This document shows positions 1 to 10,379 of a DNA stretch of 64,000 bases, piece after piece. Numbering within the stretch: the first letter of the stretch is position 1; each line of letters opens with the position of its first letter. Source of the stretch: Termitomyces sp. T153 (taxonomy: Eukaryota > Basidiomycota > Agaricomycetes > Agaricales > Lyophyllaceae); assembly GCA_018296165.2 (NCBI GenBank), contig JACKQL020000027.1:372001-436000 (forward strand), written 5' to 3'. A program made the position numbers and the translations under genes. The notes below the pieces were generated by a model. That model made no database searches. It was not told the DNA's origin and saw only the letters and a list, made by a program, of their open reading frames with translations.

Positions 1-676
1 TAAGCCGTCGAGTAGCTCTTTGTACTCTAGTCTTGATATTGCTTAACGTTACCTATGGTCTGATTGTTTCCTTTTCGTGTTTCGTGTTTTGTTCTCCTTA
101 CTCTCAGTCTCCCGGTCTTATCTCAGTCTCCCGGTCCTGTCCTGTCTCCATTTTGCTATTATTCTTGTTATCGTCTCGTATCTCCACTCGAATCTACTCT
201 TGTTCCATATCATCTCGTCTGACGCTGTCTCGGTGACTCTGTCCGACCGTTGTGCCCAAGTCTTCATCAACCTTAACGACCTCACGAACTCCGCGATTAC
301 GATTACAAACCCCAACACTCCTTTACCAGGTCCGAACTTCACTCTTCGCTCGGTCCCAGACTCCATCAACTCCAAATGATCTCCCATCAAATCCCGGCTC
401 CATTCCCATTGATCACACAGCCGCCTACTCCTTTGCTTCCGCGAATCTCCCATACGGTCTTCTGCCTGAACCCCGCCAAGACCGTCTCGTTTCCTTGCAA
501 TCCGACTTCTCCGGACCTCCCTGGATCCATCCGGATCACATCCCACCAACTATCCGCACAAGCCATCAGTGCTCGGAATGTCTTCGAGTGTTCGGTTACC
601 AGTGCAAGGGGATCACGCCTGCCTAGTAAGGACTTGCCCAGTGCAGCTGAGCCCCCGAGGTCAGCGGAACCTGACA
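1..676 (+). repeat. Family A LTR, 5'-truncated by the window edge
   Basis: This stretch matches the LTR at 52694-53828 from just after its TATA motif to its end (terminal TGACA at 672-676), so about 460 bp lie outside the window. It still contains many CpG sites, as the 52694 copy does, while other family A copies here have lost them; it is therefore a young insertion. Two units of the roughly 20-bp CTCAGTCTCCCGGT-type tandem repeat lie near 100-145. The open frames in it are not conserved as proteins and are probably fortuitous. Whether it is a solo LTR or a 5' LTR cannot be decided: what follows at 677 does not resemble the family A internal region, which favours a solo LTR. Confidence 0.85.
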
Positions 677-1149
677 GTCACCAATTGACCCCTCCTTTGA
701 GTTCAAGTTCCAGTAGAACTACTAGTGTTGCAAATACACTCTACTGGGTCAATGGTTCAAAAACAGGCCTGGAGATCCCAGTGCTTACATCATATGCAAT
801 TATTTGCAAGATGATAAGTATTGTTACAATGTGGAACCAAGTGTGATTATCTTTCTTTTGCCTTGGCCCTCAGCTCTTCTTGCACTTGGACTTCAATTGT
901 TGCTTTGGTCTGCTCTCCTATAATGAATGCTTTGTTCTTCCATCTTTCAAAGTGTGATGACATGCCTAGTATTTTTATGGTCCTGACATGACTATCAAAG
1001 TAGGGTGTTGCTAGTACTCTCACCCACTCCCTTCATTCCCAATTTCTGCTTCACAACACCTTCATCTAGTTTATAGGGTGGTTCATGCCTTGCCAAGCTG
1101 TGAGACCATACTTATGATTACAATTGATGTACTTTTCCTTTTCTTAGTA
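677..1149. other. Unassigned CpG-poor sequence
   Basis: No open frame, RNA gene or repeat could be supported here. The sequence is CpG-depleted and probably belongs to the upstream part or 5' flank of the decayed zinc-finger gene that follows. Confidence 0.4.
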
Positions 1150-2070
1150 TTGTGTCAATACTGAGCTGTGTGATGTCTGTGGCATTGTCATAAGCCTCAA
1201 AAGGGACATTCCTCACCATGCCAAGCTTCATTGTGAGGACAAAAGTTCTCTGTATGTTATTCTGAATGGTTTCATCTGTTGTGACTGTGCTTTAAACATT
1301 GATCTTATGTTATAGGATGCATAAGTGCCCTTATGATGGCTGTTCCTATAAGTTGTTGCAGAAATCAAACCTGGCCATCCACATGTGCCAACAGTGAGCT
1401 CAATCTTTTTGCCAGCTTTTCAATAACTTACATTCTTGGCAGCACTGGAGAAAAACCATTCCACTGCCCTGACTGCAATTACAGAATGGCTGATCCCAGC
1501 TCACTTAATTGACATAGGAAGAGGAAACATGATTTCATTTTAAAAAAATCAAAGGCAAAGGCAAATCCCACTGGTGATAGAGTTGGAATGAGATATTCTT
1601 CCCCATATAAGGACTCACACTCTGACTCAGGCATTCCATCTCCATCAAAGATCTTTGTTGAAAAACTACCTGTCTCTTACACTGACCAGTCTAGGGTCTT
1701 AGCTTTTCACATGCAAAACTTTCTGAGCTACCCATGTACAAGAGGTGCCTCAGAACTCTTTTCCCAATCTCAGAGTGGTAGGGCTTTAGGACATGAGTGA
1801 CAGCCTGGATGCCACACAATTTTCCCCCTTGTTCCAAAGGCCAAATATGAATCTTTCAATGAAGCCCTTCCCTCATTCTACAATCATAGGACATCTCCTC
1901 AAATTGATTACTCTAAAGTTCACCTTCCTTAATCACCTTCTCTGTCAAGGTATCCTTTGTGGTGCTCATCTTCTTCTTCAACCTCAGGCCTCTCTGTTGA
2001 CCATAACAGCATTGAAGGCTTTAGGCCCCAGTTTGTCTCTTGATGATCTTATTCTCTCTATTTGTTAGAC
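1150..2070 (+). pseudogene. C2H2 zinc-finger protein pseudogene
   Basis: Three C2H2 fingers can be read in order: C-x2-C-x12-H-x3-H from 1169; C-x4-C-x12-H-x3-H starting near 1323 (CPYDGC); and, after removing a GT-AG intron at about 1394-1440, a TGEKPF linker leading to CPDC and DPSSLN, a stop, then HRKRKH. The stop (TGA) sits where this fungal finger type normally has arginine, so it fits a CGA-to-TGA change. The downstream frame contains further TAA and TGA codons to about 2070. The intact gene would be a nuclear DNA-binding protein; this copy is dead. It is part of the host sequence into which element B inserted at 2648. The boundary of the intron before finger 2 is uncertain. Confidence 0.72.
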
Positions 2071-2642
2071 TCTATTTGTAATCTCCTTGATTGTGTATGC
2101 ATACAACAATTTCATTTTCAAGTCAGAAAAAAAATCAAGCAAGACTGAGGCCATTCTGTAGACTAGGCAATTCAGTGAACAGAAAATATTCTGGAACTGA
2201 TAAGATGTCTATTCCACAAATTGAATGTCTAAACACATACAGTACTTGGTCCTGCCAAGGGTAAAATGCCACAATTTTGGAGGTGCTGTAAGTGCACAAA
2301 GATAGTTCTGTGTCCATAAAATATGGTGATATTACTTGTATGATCTGGGAGGGTAGGCAGTCTTTATCCTGCTCCTTGCAATCAATATGCACGTTCGAAT
2401 CCAAACACACTTCAGCAGGTTTTTGGACTTGTTGACTTGAGATCCCTGCAGACAAGCACACTGCTGCAGCCTGCTCAACTCATATTTCCAGGAATTCAGG
2501 TCTGATACTGATAGAAGTGATGTCAATAGAGAAATCAAAAAAAAAATCAGAGAGACTCATGCATGGCTAGCATTTGTTTGGTTGTATGTATGTATACTTA
2601 TCACTATATCCCTGTTAGCATATCTTCAATTGGTTGCTTTAA
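2071..2642. other. Unassigned sequence left of element B
   Basis: CpG-poor sequence without a supportable gene. It ends at the GTTTC target-site duplication (2643-2647) of retrotransposon B; the matching host sequence resumes at 18573. Confidence 0.4.
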
Positions 2643-2779
2643 GTTTCTGTCAAGAAAACCATGATTTCACATCATTAATCATTCTCATTAACTCTTACAT
2701 TCTCAAGTTCTGGACTCCTTTTACAATACTAATTTGTCATTATTTCATCACTTCTCCTCTTTTGCTCCTCTATATTTCA

Positions 2780-4854
2780 GGGGGGCATGGTGGCTCAGCT
2801 GGCACCATTGTGTTCCCAAAGCAGGTCACCTGACTTGCAAGTGCAAGGTCAGGGTTTTGACTCTGGCTGAGTGCACCTGTGTGGAAAACACCTTAGACAC
2901 CATGTGGGTTCTTCAATGCTGCTGGAAAGCCACTGCCCACATGTGCTGACTAGGAAGGCTTTGTAGTGCAGGCTGCTGGGATTGACCAATCAGCACGTGG
3001 TTCAATGAGGCACGGTGACTACCATACTTGTGATCAGATGGGAAAAACAGATGATTTCCCTGGTGTGACAGATTTGGGAGAGGGCTAAGGTCTTCACTGA
3101 CAAAGCGTGTTGTGGCATGAGTAGGTGTGAGAATAGGAGTCAATAGTTTGATCAGGCCACTAACATAATGTGTGGTCCATCAGATGGTTCAGTGAGGTAA
3201 TAACTGCTGCTGATCGGTTTGATTGGGTGCCTAGCCAAAAATGGTGTGGCATGTCTGTCACTGAAACACATGCTGACCATGCCGTCATGGGTTCTGAATC
3301 TTGGAATTGACCTTCTGAAGGGAGCATCTGGGCATGGGGAAGGGTTAGTCATGAGACCCTTACTGGTGTGACGGAATTGGAAGCCAGAGCTGGGCAATGC
3401 ACCTCACATGGGACAAACCAATACACACACAGTAAGCCCTGCTGAGTACAGCTGGGTTTAGAAATTGGGATGGCACATTAATGGCAAATGGTATGGGACT
3501 TCATGGTGGGAAGTAGTATGAACTCCAACAAAGTCAAATTGTAGTAAAGTGGCTATGAGGCATAACCAGCATCAGCTGAAAAGGGATCAGGCCAGAGAAC
3601 TAGCTGGAGTGTCTGTAATTACCACCCCCAATACATACTGCAGGACCTAGGACACTATGATCATGTGTAAAATAGGTCTTGAAAGAAATAAACTGTCAGG
3701 TTCTGCTGACCACGGGGGCTCAGCTACACTGGGCGAGTCCTTACTAGGCGAACGTGATTCCCTGCACTGACAACTGGGCACTCAGAGGTGTTCCAAGCAC
3801 TGGGGACTTGTGAGGATAGCCAGGGGAAATTGATCTGAGCAAGTCCGGGGAGGTCCAGAGGAGTAGAGGATGAGTTGCAGAGGAGGGGGACGGGCTTGGT
3901 GGGGTTCAGGCATAAGTCCGTGTGTGAGTATTGTGGGTGCAGAGGAGGCGGAGGCTATGCAGATGACAGGAGCGGAGCCAGAGTTCTGATGGAGGGTTAA
4001 CAGGGATTGATGGGGTTCAGAGCTGAGTGTATAGCAGGGTCTGGGGTTAGTAATGAGTGTCGGAGGTTTGTAATTGTGACTGCGGAGTTCGTGAGGATGT
4101 TATGGTCAAAAGGACTTGAACACAATAGACAGGATCAAACAGGACAATACAGAGTTGAACAAAATGAGACAAAGACAAGATGAGAACAAGAATAGATTCA
4201 GGCAGAGACATGGAATGATAATGGAAAGATAATGGAACAGAGACAAGATAAGACTAGGAGACTGAGAATAAGGGAAACAAGACACAGAACACAAAACACA
4301 AGAAGAAACAATCAGAAACACATCAGGTAAGGTAGGTAGTTAATCTCAAGACTAGAGTATGAGGAGCTACTCTATGTCTTATATACCGACTACTGAAGAG
4401 CTCTGGGGACGTCAGCTGTGGTGGCAGGGCTTGGTGGAGCTTGACGGAGTCAATGGGTGTTGGTTACGACCAGAGGGTGGGCTGCATTGATATGTTGATG
4501 GGATCAATCACAATGCAGTCCATTCCGAGGCTGTTGTGATACCCCAGGGTAAGTCGGGGGAGCCAGGGTGTTGAGTTGATGATGTGTAATGGGGTCAGGC
4601 ATGGTGGGGGAGTGGTCCCAGGGGCTCAGGAAGTCCAGAGGAAGCGCCGGCGGCTGCAGGGAAGACATCGGAGTTGGCCAGGGGGCCATCAGAGTTAGCC
4701 GAGAATGTGTCGGAGTTAGCTGGAGTTGGCGTGGAGTGCTGGGGAAGTTTGATGAAGTGGTGGGGGGGGGTTCTGGGGGAGTGGGGGTTTGTTGGGTGGT
4801 GTACGGGGCTCCAGGGAACAGGTTGTGACATAAACTGGGCAACCAACCAACCAA
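2780..4854 (+). mobile_element. tRNA-like SINE with CAAC-repeat tail, interrupted by a solo LTR
   Basis: The insert starts GGGGGGCATGG and has an exact RNA polymerase III A-box match (TGGCTCAGCTGG, 2791-2802; consensus TRGCNNAGYNGG). A B-box-like GGTTTTGACTC lies at 2853-2863, at about the A-to-B distance expected for a leucine or serine type tRNA. It ends in a short CAAC tandem repeat (about 4840-4854). It is flanked by the 13-bp direct repeat CCTCTATATTTCA (2767-2779 and 4855-4867), as expected for LINE-mediated retroposition. Minus the solo LTR it is about 930 bp, long for a SINE; the body after the tRNA-like head holds two diverged related segments (about 2985-3090 and 3170-3390). No protein is supported. 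Confidence 0.7.
3694..4830 (-). repeat. Solo LTR of family A in the SINE
   Basis: A 1137-bp LTR starting TGTCAGG and ending TTGTGACA, in reverse orientation relative to the 52694 copy. It is flanked by the perfect 5-bp duplication TAAAC (3689-3693 and 4831-4835). No internal region remains, so it arose by LTR-LTR recombination after insertion. It still holds some CpG sites and is younger than the SINE that carries it. Confidence 0.94.
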
Positions 4855-5106
4855 CCTCTATATTTCACAGATCCATACAAAGTCTCAAACTCCTTCTTAT
4901 CTTACAAACTCCTTATTGTTGCTTCCTTATTCAGTTTTCTCTATATATACTCACTGTATTTGTCTACTAAAAACTAGGCAAATCAACACAGTTGTTTGAT
5001 CTCCTTTTTCTCTGTTGTCTTGAGCTTAGGCCCTCATCAATTTGCCTAGTTAACTTCATTACATCATCCATTTAATCTTGATAAAGTTTGATTTGCCTCC
5101 ACTATA

Positions 5107-6290
5107 TGGCCACAACTTCTGTCTCTCTAGACTACAACTCCCCCACCATCCAGCCACTGCCTCTCAACCCCAATAACTACATTCCTCACACTACTACAGG
5201 CATTGACTTTATGTACCTCACTGGTAACTTTGACCCTACAGAAATACCTCTGATGGAGCAGGATCACATTCCAGCCACAGCAGCAAATACTTCCATTATC
5301 ACACCTGAATTTGCTGCAATTCTTGCACAATCAAACTATGTTACAAAATAGCCTTATCAATGTTATGAACAAAGTTGCATGCCACCCTGGTCAATCCATT
5401 TCTGATCAAAATTCAGCTATCTGTGGAAGTCATGTCAAGCTCAGAGATGCATGTATTTTCAGTGGGAAGCATGGTGATGTCACCCCTTTCCTCTCCAAAG
5501 TCAAACAAATTATCTAATTTTCATGCTGTTTCCTTCCCCAATAACCATGCCAAAGTCCTATATGTTGGCTTTCATCTCAAAGATGGAATGCCAATTGAAT
5601 GGTTCAGTCACCTTGAATGTGCTAATTCACCTCTACTCTATGACTGGAATAGTTTTCTCCTTGCATTTTGCAAGAAATTCTCAGACCCTAGCCTTGTTCA
5701 GCATGCTGAGCTCAAGTTAGATGTGCTCAAACAAACTGGGTCAGCTCATTACTATCTTATGGCATTCATGGAGCTGGCCAGTCATCTCAACATGACAGAG
5801 CAAATAAAGATCACACATTTCATGAAGGGTCTGAAATCCTCTGTCAAAGATCACCTCATTAATATTATCAACCATCCTGCTACTCTTGAGGCCTGGGAGC
5901 CTCTTGTCATTTCCATTGACACCAACTTCCACTAGTGCAAAATTGAACACTGTCTCAAGAATGGCAAGAAACTCCAGAACAACCATTCCTCCACCTCTCA
6001 TTCCCCTTCCCACTCCACCACTCCTTCTGCTTCTATTCCCACTCCTACGTCTTCCAGTTCTAACTCTGACATTGTACCTATGGATGTCAATGAACTCTCT
6101 ACCAGCACTTCAAAACCTCATTGTCCTCTCACTCCTGTCAAATGCAAACCTGCATCAAGAATAACCTCTGTTTATATTGTGGAAAGGAAGGGCACAAGGC
6201 TGCCAACTGTCAGAAGTGTAAGGCCAAGCATGGGAAGTCAGGAAAAGCCAAACCAAAGACCAATTAGTTCCTAGGTCTTCAGTATTGATG
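5107..6290 (+). pseudogene. Element B gag remnant
   Basis: Begins at an ATG about six bases after the inferred 5' LTR end. The 5375-5935 stretch has the retrotransposon gag pattern (W-x2-F...F-x-DP...Q-x-GS-x2-Y). A nucleocapsid zinc knuckle C-x2-C-x4-H-x4-C is intact at 6169-6210 but in a different frame from the capsid part, so at least one frameshift lies between them. Several stops interrupt the reading. The product would have packaged element RNA in cytoplasmic particles. Confidence 0.8.
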
Positions 6291-6479
6291 GATAGAACTG
6301 AGCCAGTTCTCTGTCACCACCTTGAGCTGAAATTTGTCAGGAACACTACTGGTGGATGGACAACTCAGTTGAAATCTATCCCTCAATTCCTTCTACTTAA
6401 TCACATTTGTCTAGCACCCCATAATAATAAACATCATTATTTTATCCCAGTTACCTTGTCCTTTCCTTAACAAAAACTA

Positions 6480-8940
6480 ATCAAAACATATGCATTCATC
6501 AACAGCAGTGCAACTGGTTCCCACATATCTGACATGTTTTCCTCTTGACACTCTCTTCCTTGCACTTCCAAACCCTCTCTGATCCCTATCTACACCATTG
6601 ATGATTGTTCAATGACTTCCAGAATGCTCACTCACAATGTTATTGCTCAATTCCAAGTCTGCAATTATCAAGAAGTTATTTGCCTTGGCATTGTATCAAT
6701 GCCATATCCTGTTCTACTTGGCCTTGACTGGCTACAACAACATAATCCTTCTGTCAGCTGGACTTGTGGTCAGCTTTCATTGTCTTGCTGTGGTGCTAAT
6801 CACAACTTTCCAGTAACTGCATTTGGTCAGGGCTATAGTTCTTTAAAACCTGGCACTCATTCTATAAACTCTGTTGGATCTCTTGGTCTAGGCTTAGGTC
6901 TTCCTAAGATGCCTTCTTCTAACATCTATCAGCTTCTTGATCCACCCTGTGACAAGACATGCCCTATTGCTGGATATACTTCCACTTTTCCTCTTGCATC
7001 AGCTTCTATTCTCCATCCTCCAATTTGGAATAGCATTAGTCATGAAGAACTCTATGCCATTTGGTTGACAACCCTCCCACATCCTAATTCTGTTTATGGA
7101 CCCAAAACTGAACCTATCCATATTGCCTGTTGTTATCCTCAACATTTCAAAAAATACACCAAAAACCAGGCAATCTTGTGCATTTGGTACACTACCAATG
7201 ACAAACTTGAAATATGCATCAATGCTATCTCAAATTCCCTACCACCCAGCACTGTTACTCTCAAACAACCACCACCTGAACCACCTCCATTCTCACCACA
7301 CTCTACACCTGAAATGCCCAGCAGAGCCTTTATCTTTGAAACCAAGGACAAAATATACAAACTCATACCTGAGCATCTTCATGCTTACTTTGACATCTTT
7401 GATCCAATTAAAGTCAAGAAGCTGCCTGAACATTGCCCATACAACATTTCAATTGAACTTGAAGAAGGGAAGGCACCTCCTTTCAGTCCCATCTACTCCC
7501 TTTCTCAAGACAAACAGATTGCCCTCTTTGAGTACATTGAAGAACAACTTGCCAAGGGATTTATCCATTGATCAATATCTCCTGTAGCCTCACCTATCCT
7601 CTTTGTTCATCATAAAACAGGAGACCTTTGACTCTGCATCAATCATTGTGGCCTGAATGCAATCACAAAGAAGAATTGTTATCTGCTTCCACTTCTAATC
7701 TCTTGGATCACATCTAAGGCTGTAATAAATTCACAGTCATTTATCTTAAGAATGCATTCAATCTGATTTGAGTGAAAGAAGGTGATGAATGGAAAACAGC
7801 CTTCCATACTCACCTTGGACTCTTTGAATATACTGTTATGCCTTTTGGACTAACTAATGCCCCTGCCACTTTTCAAGCCTTTATCCAAGATGTACTTTGT
7901 GATGTTCTCAATATTTATTGTGTTGCATACCTTGACAACATATTGATCTTCTCACTTCCTAACAAAGACCACAACACACATGTCAAATCAATCTTGGACT
8001 GCCTCTGTTCTGCTAGACTATATGCTAATGCCAAGAAATGCAAATTCTCCAAAACACAAGTGGAATACCTTGGATACATCATTTTAGCCCACAAGGTACA
8101 GATAAACTCCAAGAAACTCAAAGCTATTGCTGAATGACCTGTTCCATTCTCAATTAAGCACATCCAACAGTTTCTAGGATCTTGTAATTTCTACCAAGAC
8201 TTCATTCCATGATACTCTGAAATTTGTCTACCCCTCCACATGCTTACTAGCAAGAATTGCAAAAGCAAGTTTCCTGGCCTTGATAATGCTGCCTGAGATG
8301 CTTTTGAGAAACTCAAGATCACATTCACCACATCCCCAGTCCTTCAACATTTTTGATCCTATGCTTTCCTCCACTGTTGTCACAGATGCCTCCAATTTTG
8401 CACTTTCAGCCATTCACCTTCAACCAGACTCCAATTCCCTGCTTCATCCCATTGCTTATAACTCATGCAAGCTAGTGCTTACAGAGATCAATTATGAAAT
8501 ACATAACAAAGAACTTCTTGGCATTGTAGAAGCTTTTTGTGAATAGTGATCTTAGCTTATAGGCTCCCCACATACATACACAACAATTACAGACCATTTA
8601 AACCTATGCTATTTCATGTCCTCTTGTTTGCTCAACTATTGTCAAGCCTGCTGGTCATCATTTCTTTCCAAATTTGATTTTCAACTTGAATATGCCTCTG
8701 GCACAAAAAACCCTGTAGATGCTGCATCTAGACAACCAGACTACACTCCTCAAGAGGGGGATGAGACTACTGTCAATCAATGCCAGGCCCTTCTGAATCT
8801 TTGCCACACTGCCTGCATATTTCCCTCTGAAAATCATTCCAACTCATCAGCACCTTCCATCAATACACTCTCTACCTTCTCCCTCAACAATCCTAAACTA
8901 CTTGACAAATTTAAAGCTGCCTATCACACTGACATCAAAT
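6480..8940 (+). pseudogene. Element B pol remnant: protease, reverse transcriptase, RNase H
   Basis: The protease active site reads N-S-S-A-T-G at 6501, where the family has D-S-G, so the catalytic aspartate is lost; the distal LLGLDWL motif is at about 6714. Reverse transcriptase runs from about 7340 to 8150 (FGLTNAP at about 7843) with the catalytic box changed from YLDD to YLDN (7928-7939). RNase H follows (VTDASNFALSAI at about 8380) and the NPVDAASRQPDY segment before integrase ends near 8750. Stops at 7570, 7630, 8136 and elsewhere split the frame. Changes such as GACGAC to GACAAC fit decay at CpG. Confidence 0.88.
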
Positions 8941-9033
8941 GACATACCCTCTTGCAACAGGGTGATAAAACTATTACCCATCAAGATGATCTGATCTTTC
9001 ACAACAATCACCTTTTTGTCCCTAGTCCTTTAC

Positions 9034-9401
9034 TGTAAGGGTGACCTCTGGAGTGGCGAATCAGAGTCACACAGCTAGCAAAGGGGAATCCAAAGTATAT
9101 TAGCAGAGTAGACAATGATACAATCAGTAACTAATCACCTAGCAGAGGGGAATCTGAAGACAACAAGTCTAAGGATCACTGCTGCTTGGTGTGGCGCATC
9201 AGCAGATGGTGGAGGCATGGAAACTACATACAGAAGGCCAGAGCTACTCCTAACCCTAGTATAATGATTACTGAGGTAATATAGAGAACTCTGCAGTTCT
9301 CCAGAGATCTCCAGGATTCTAGAATAAGCCCTGGAGGCATCAAACAAGCTGCAGAAGTGCTAGAATAGGTCATGGAGGTTGGAAATGGAAGCCCCCTGAC
9401 A
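9034..9401 (-). repeat. Solo LTR of family C, reversed, in element B pol
   Basis: Starts TGTAAGGGTG and ends CCCTGACA; it is the reverse complement of the element C LTR and, at 368 bp, exactly the same length. It is flanked by TTTAC (9029-9033) and TTTAT (9402-9406), a 5-bp duplication with one transition. It separates the RNase H and integrase parts of element B. Confidence 0.9.
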
Positions 9402-9978
9402 TTTATACTCTAAAACCCTTTATTCTTGCTATGATTCTGTTGTCTCTGGGCACCCTAGTTGCATGGGAACTTATGACAATCTTTGATGAGACTTTTCATG
9501 GCCAGAAATACAAACTTATTCTCATGCTTATGTTAAATCTTGCAAAACTTGTGCCTACACCAAGAACCTCACTCACAGACCTTATGGATTACCCCAGCCT
9601 CTTGACATCACTGATTGACCTTGGTGCTTGATTTCTATGGATTTTATCACAAAACTTCCCTCATTACACAGTTACAATTTTATTTGGGTTGTCTCTGATT
9701 GCATGACTCAAGCTGCCCACTTCATCCCAATCTGCAAAACCATGAATGCCTCAGAATTAGTTTGTGTATACCTTGATTGCATATTACATCATCATGGTTT
9801 TCCCCAATCAATAGTCTCAGACCATGGATCAGTCTTTGTGTTGTCATTCCTCACTAATATCATGTCCCTTGTAGGCACTAAAATGCACCTGTCCACTACT
9901 TACCATCCCCAAACAGATGGACTCACTGAATGCACCAACCAAACCCCTGAAACATATTTACAAGCATACACTTCCTAT
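9402..9978 (+). pseudogene. Element B integrase, first part
   Basis: The zinc-binding region (SGHP, later CKTCAYTKNLTHRPYG in the reading frame near 9540-9590) is followed by the catalytic core: ISMDFITKLP at about 9630, VSDHGS with the second acidic residue at about 9817, and HPQTDGLTE near 9910. The frame runs into the element C insertion at 9979 and resumes at 17265 with QQDDW, the segment that normally follows. The enzyme would insert element cDNA into chromatin; the gene is broken by stops and insertions. Confidence 0.85.
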
Positions 9979-10346
9979 TGTCAAGGAACTTCCATTTCCA
10001 ACCTCCACAACTTGTTCCAGCATCTCTGCAGCTTGTTCAACATCTCTGGGGCTTGTTTCAGAACTCTGAAGATCTCTAAAGACTCATGGAACTTTCTATA
10101 TTATCTCACTGATTATCTTCCTAGGGTTAGGGGTAGCTCTGGCCTTCTGTACAGTTGCTCCTACACCTCTGCTGCCTGCTGATATGCTGCACCAAGCAAT
10201 GGGGATCCTTAGACTTGTTCTCTTTGAATTCCCCTCTGCCAGGTGATTAGTTACTGTTTGTATCTTTGTCTACTTGCTAATATACTTTGGATTCCCCTCT
10301 GCTAGCTGCATGACTCAGATCCACTACCCCAGAGGTCACCCTTACA
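9979..10346 (+). repeat. 5' LTR of element C
   Basis: Starts TGTCAAGG, ends CCCTTACA, 368 bp; pairs with the 3' copy at 16892-17259 and with the reversed solo copy at 9034-9401. The three copies differ by scattered, mainly transition, changes. Confidence 0.93.
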
Positions 10347-10379
10347 GCAGAACAAGTCTCCTAAAACTGGTCTGGGAGC

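Larger units (their letters stand above)
2648..5101 (+). repeat. 5' LTR of element B, split by a SINE
   Basis: The LTR is in two parts, 2648-2779 and 4868 to about 5101, and aligns with the 365-bp 3' LTR at 18208-18572. The break is filled by the SINE-like insert with its 13-bp duplication. The right end is approximate because the terminal TGACA has decayed. A TATA-like ATATATACTC motif lies in the second part (about 4940-4955; ATATAAACTC in the 3' copy) and is the likely former promoter. Confidence 0.85.

Noticed and set aside
118..549. Minus-strand open frame in the family A LTR, repeated at 53270-53701
   Set aside because: Conserved only because the LTR copies are recent; it overlaps the promoter region and other frames equally open, with no domain.
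2390..2402. Exact B-box-like GTTCGAATCC, possible tRNA gene
   Set aside because: No A box at suitable distance and no cloverleaf could be formed from the flanks.
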